A stretch of DNA of 7,043 nt, taken from Gammaproteobacteria bacterium. GTDB taxonomy: Bacteria; Pseudomonadota; Gammaproteobacteria; Steroidobacterales; Rariloculaceae. This document shows positions 4,769-7,043 of the stretch, in pieces (positions within the stretch are counted from its first letter, which is position 1; each line of letters starts with the position of its first letter). The notes under the pieces are model-generated. The model ran no database searches and had not been told where the DNA came from. It saw nothing but the letters and a program-made list of their open reading frames with translations. The position numbers and the translations under genes were made by a program. The stretch spans positions 1 to 7,043 of the forward strand of contig JAFGNC010000442.1 in assembly GCA_016927175.1 (NCBI GenBank), written 5' to 3'.

Positions 4769-6580
4769 ATGCCCTTTCGACGATCCGTCGCTGCCTTCTC
4801 GTGCGCCGTCGTTGTCACGATGTGGAGCGCCCTTCCGGCCGGCGCGCAGGGGTTCGGAGGCGGGCCGCCGCCCTACACGCCCGAGGCGGGCGCCCGCGAC
4901 CTGAAGGCCGTTCTTTTCAACTGGGCGTGGCACATGGGCATGCTGCGCGGCCAGGCCGAGCCCGAGCTCGTGGCGACGCTCGAATACCAGGGCGAAGGCA
5001 CGGTCCGGGTGGACGGGCAACCCTGCCGGCTGACCAAGTACCGCGTCAGCGCCAACTACCAGCTGCCGGGATACCGCACGCAGATCGAGTGCTCGCTCCC
5101 CGACGGCGAGACCTATGCCAACGTCGAGACGATCAGCGGGCGGTACGCGTGGGACGAGGACATTCCGGGCGCCGAGATCATCCCGGGCGAGGGTAAGGCC
5201 ACGCCCCGGCCCGCCGCGCTCGAGGAGCGGCTGATCCGTCTGTGGGCGAGCCCCCATGGCGCGCCGAAGGCCGCCATCGCCGCGGCGGCGGGCGTGCCGC
5301 CGTCGGAGTCGTTCGCGCAGAATCCGGCCGAGCTGCTGGACCGCCAGGCGGCGGCCGGAGCGCAGTCGAGGGCGACGCTGACGTGGCAGGGAGACCGGGC
5401 CGTCGTCACCTATCCGATCCCGGGCGTCCCCGGCGCCACGGCGACCGCCACGCTCGACGCGGGCTTTCTGCCCGAGCGCGTAGTGGTCGAGCACGGGGCG
5501 AGCACGACGGAGTTCGTCTACGGCGATTTCGGGGACTACAACAATCCGCTGCACAGGATCGAAGCGCTGTACGCCGGGGCCATCGTCGAGCGACGGGACG
5601 GCGTGGTCGTCCGCGAGCTGAAGACGACGGTGACCGAGATCGGTCAGGTCTACGTGGTCGTGCCGGTGCCGGACAGTGTGCGGATGGCGGGTGCGGCGGC
5701 GCCTGCGGGAACGTCAGAGGAAGCGGCAACATCGGAGGCTGCGGCAACATCGGATGCCGCGGCAACATCGGCGGCGGCAACGTCGCCAAATGCCCGGCCC
5801 GGCGGCGGCGCCGATCCGGCCGCGGCGCGGACGCCGAGGCTCGCCAACGGAAAGCCGGACCTGACGGGCTCCTGGCGGACGGTCGCCGGCGGTCCTCAGC
5901 GTGTCCCCGGCGGCATGTTCCGGCGGTGCACGCCGTTCCAGGACAACTGCATGGAATGGACCAATCAGAGCGCGGACTTCGTGTTCATGGCGCCGTCGCG
6001 GCTCGACCCGAATCGGCCGCTGTACAAGCCGGAGCACTGGGACAGGGTCCAGGAGCTCGACCAGTGGACGAACAGGTACGACCCGGTCATGACCTGCCTC
6101 CCGCTCGGTAACCCGCGGCACGGCCCGCCGGTGCGGATATTCCACACCGACGCCGACATCACCATGTTCTACCGTGGCGGCGTCGACGGCGGCGGCGGGT
6201 ACCCGGACTTCCGCATGATCCCGCTCGACGGTCGTCTGCACGATCCGGACGATGAGTTCGCGTATTCGTACATGGGCGCCACCGTCGGCCGCTGGGAGGG
6301 GGATACGCTGGTCCTCGACTCCATCGGGTTCACCGACGAAACGTGGCTCGGGCGCGGCGGCCTGTTCCATTCCGATCGGATGCGGGTGGTCGAGCGCTTC
6401 ACGCGGACCGGGAACGAGATGCTGTACGAGGTGACGGTCGAGGACCCGGAGGTGCTCGTCGAGCCCTGGGTCATGAATCCGCGCACGCTGAGGATCTCCG
6501 AGCGCCCGATGATCATCCCGGAGCGCGGAAGCTGCACGGACACGGAGCTCGATCAGGTCAGCACCCAGATCCGGCATTAG
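4769..6580 (+). CDS. Exported two-domain protein: beta-rich N-terminal domain plus PDxTGxW / GDTLV domain
   Basis: A 603-aa protein with a signal peptide ending in PAGA-Q near residue 26. Residues about 30-310 form a first domain. Its later half, with YGDFGDYNN and then a run of strands up to VYVVVPVPDSVR, resembles the region that precedes the metallo-beta-lactamase domain in some periplasmic MBL-fold proteins (from memory, moderate confidence). No HxHxDH is present. Residues 313-342 are an Ala-Ala-Thr-Ser repeat linker. Residues 363-603 carry the domain also found in the 266-aa protein at 1654-2454: PDLTGSW (363-369), a Cys-x-x-x-Gly-x-Pro block, WEGDTLVL (509-516), VVERF, VEDPEVLVEPW and a late GSCTD (Cys589). 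GGGAG with a 5-base spacer supports the ATG. It lies between DUF6152 copy 2 and the GFA gene. Function is unknown; no catalytic motif is evident. Confidence 0.86.
   Translation: MPFRRSVAAFSCAVVVTMWSALPAGAQGFGGGPPPYTPEAGARDLKAVLFNWAWHMGMLRGQAEPELVATLEYQGEGTVRVDGQPCRLTKYRVSANYQLPGYRTQIECSLPDGETYANVETISGRYAWDEDIPGAEIIPGEGKATPRPAALEERLIRLWASPHGAPKAAIAAAAGVPPSESFAQNPAELLDRQAAAGAQSRATLTWQGDRAVVTYPIPGVPGATATATLDAGFLPERVVVEHGASTTEFVYGDFGDYNNPLHRIEALYAGAIVERRDGVVVRELKTTVTEIGQVYVVVPVPDSVRMAGAAAPAGTSEEAATSEAAATSDAAATSAAATSPNARPGGGADPAAARTPRLANGKPDLTGSWRTVAGGPQRVPGGMFRRCTPFQDNCMEWTNQSADFVFMAPSRLDPNRPLYKPEHWDRVQELDQWTNRYDPVMTCLPLGNPRHGPPVRIFHTDADITMFYRGGVDGGGGYPDFRMIPLDGRLHDPDDEFAYSYMGATVGRWEGDTLVLDSIGFTDETWLGRGGLFHSDRMRVVERFTRTGNEMLYEVTVEDPEVLVEPWVMNPRTLRISERPMIIPERGSCTDTELDQVSTQIRH
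5705..5788 (+). repeat. In-frame 18-bp minisatellite encoding an Ala-Thr-Ser interdomain linker
   Basis: Five tandem units begin at 5705, 5723, 5741, 5759 and 5774 (18, 18, 18, 15 and 15 bases). They are built on GCGGCAACATCG plus six variable bases. They encode AGTSEE, AATSEA, AATSDA, AATSA and AATSP, residues 313-340 of the 603-aa protein. All unit lengths are multiples of three, so copy changes would only alter linker length. Confidence 0.85.
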
Positions 6581-6598
6581 TTGCCGGCGCATGCGGCC

Positions 6599-6602
6599 AG
6601 GA
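6599..6602 (+). promoter_or_regulatory. Shine-Dalgarno that decides the GFA gene start
   Basis: AGGA lies 9 bases before ATG 6612. The earlier in-frame ATG at 6591 has no ribosome site, and its extra seven residues lie outside the conserved domain. Confidence 0.55.
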
Positions 6603-6611
6603 ACGGACCTG

Positions 6612-6989
6612 ATGAGCGAAGCACAGGACTGGTACGCGGGCGGGTGCCACTGCGGCAGAGTCCGCTTCAGGGTCCGCATACCCGAGCCCAAGGCGCTCGC
6701 GTGCAATTGCTCGATCTGCTCGAAGAAGGGGTTCATCAACCTGATCGTGCCCCCGGAGGACTTCGAGCTGCTCCAGGGCGAGGAAGAGCTCGCCAGTTAC
6801 CGGTTCAACACGAAAGTCGCCGAGCATCGCTTCTGCAGGGTCTGCGGCATTCACCCGTTCAGCCGCCCCCGTTCCCACCCGGGCAGCTATGACGTCAACG
6901 CGCGCTGTCTCGACGCCGGCCACGAGTTCCTGGCCGTCACTCCATTCGACGGCCGGAACTGGGAGCAGAGCGTCGATTCGATCAGGTAA
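6612..6989 (+). CDS. GFA family (CENP-V/GFA domain) zinc-binding protein
   Basis: A 125-aa cytoplasmic protein of the GFA family, named after glutathione-dependent formaldehyde-activating enzyme. The seven-cysteine pattern of the fold is complete: GGCHCG (Cys12, Cys14), CNCSIC (Cys31, Cys33, Cys36) and FCRVCGIHPF (Cys75, Cys78). These normally hold two zinc ions. Most small GFA proteins lack a proven substrate, so formaldehyde or glutathione chemistry should not be assumed. The length is normal for a single-domain member. ATG 6612 is preferred for its AGGA site; ATG 6591 would add seven residues. It starts 31 bases after the 603-aa gene and is probably in the same transcript, although its link to the exported proteins is unclear. 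The last codons and stop are part of a 19-bp tandem duplication. Confidence 0.93.
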   Translation: MSEAQDWYAGGCHCGRVRFRVRIPEPKALACNCSICSKKGFINLIVPPEDFELLQGEEELASYRFNTKVAEHRFCRVCGIHPFSRPRSHPGSYDVNARCLDAGHEFLAVTPFDGRNWEQSVDSIR

Positions 6990-7008
6990 CGTCGATTAGA
7001 TCAGGTAA
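6971..7008 (+). repeat. 19-bp tandem duplication spanning the GFA stop codon
   Basis: CGTCGATTCGATCAGGTAA is followed at once by the same 19 bases with one change (C to A at position 9). The first unit encodes the last residues (VDSIR) and the TAA stop. The second is untranslated. The near identity suggests a recent slippage event. Confidence 0.85.
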
Positions 7009-7043
7009 CAGGGAAGCCTCCCCGATGGCCGCCCGAGCCGCAG

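Noticed and set aside
3748..4818. A 356-codon reverse-strand open frame across the VOC, DUF2007 and DUF6152 copy 2 genes
   Set aside because: Its length is a product of few stop codons in GC-rich DNA. It crosses three forward genes with recognisable families and its own translation shows no domain.
5714..6739. A 341-codon reverse-strand open frame across the second half of the 603-aa gene
   Set aside because: Antisense to a protein with family landmarks and a signal peptide; composition is typical of a shadow frame.
7011..7022. Small hairpin (GGGA/TCCC) after the GFA gene as a terminator
   Set aside because: A four-bp stem with no T run is too weak.
7025..7043. ATG with an upstream GGGAAG at the right edge, possibly the next gene
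   Set aside because: Only six codons are visible, so it cannot be told from chance.

Overview
This is a 7.0 kb, very GC-rich window with the look of a high-GC proteobacterial chromosome. A gammaproteobacterium of the Steroidobacter/Nevskia kind is my guess, and an acidobacterium is also possible. That placement rests only on base composition and on the style of the secreted proteins. I see no tRNA, rRNA, CRISPR array, transposase or phage gene. Coding density is high and the only sizeable intergenic region is a 213-base divergent gap.

Layout: (1) purC, the SAICAR synthase of purine synthesis, runs forward at the left edge and converges on the next block. (2) A reverse-strand pair follows, transcribed right to left: a secreted 266-aa protein, then a small secreted DUF6152-type protein. 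(3) A GC-rich divergent region separates this pair from a forward AraC-family regulator with a GTG start that may be leaderless. (4) Behind the regulator come a VOC/glyoxalase-fold (PhnB-like) protein and, 4 bases after it, a 75-aa DUF2007-type protein. (5) A second DUF6152-type gene, with its own candidate promoter containing a perfect 14-bp palindrome, is followed by a 603-aa secreted two-domain protein and a GFA-family (seven-cysteine zinc site) protein.

The main observation is that two versions of the same two-gene module flank the AraC/VOC/DUF2007 block. Each has a DUF6152-type exported protein next to a larger exported protein carrying one shared, functionally uncharacterised domain. 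That domain is recognisable by PD-x-TG-x-W near its start, GxW(D/E)GDTLV in the middle and a Cys-x-Asp near the C terminus. In the 603-aa protein it is fused behind a second beta-rich domain through an Ala-Thr-Ser repeat linker. Both DUF6152 proteins are predicted to be cut just before a His-His pair and keep a conserved NPH motif, so an exported metal-binding role is a testable idea. No function is established for the module. purC is ordinary housekeeping and is probably unrelated to its neighbours.
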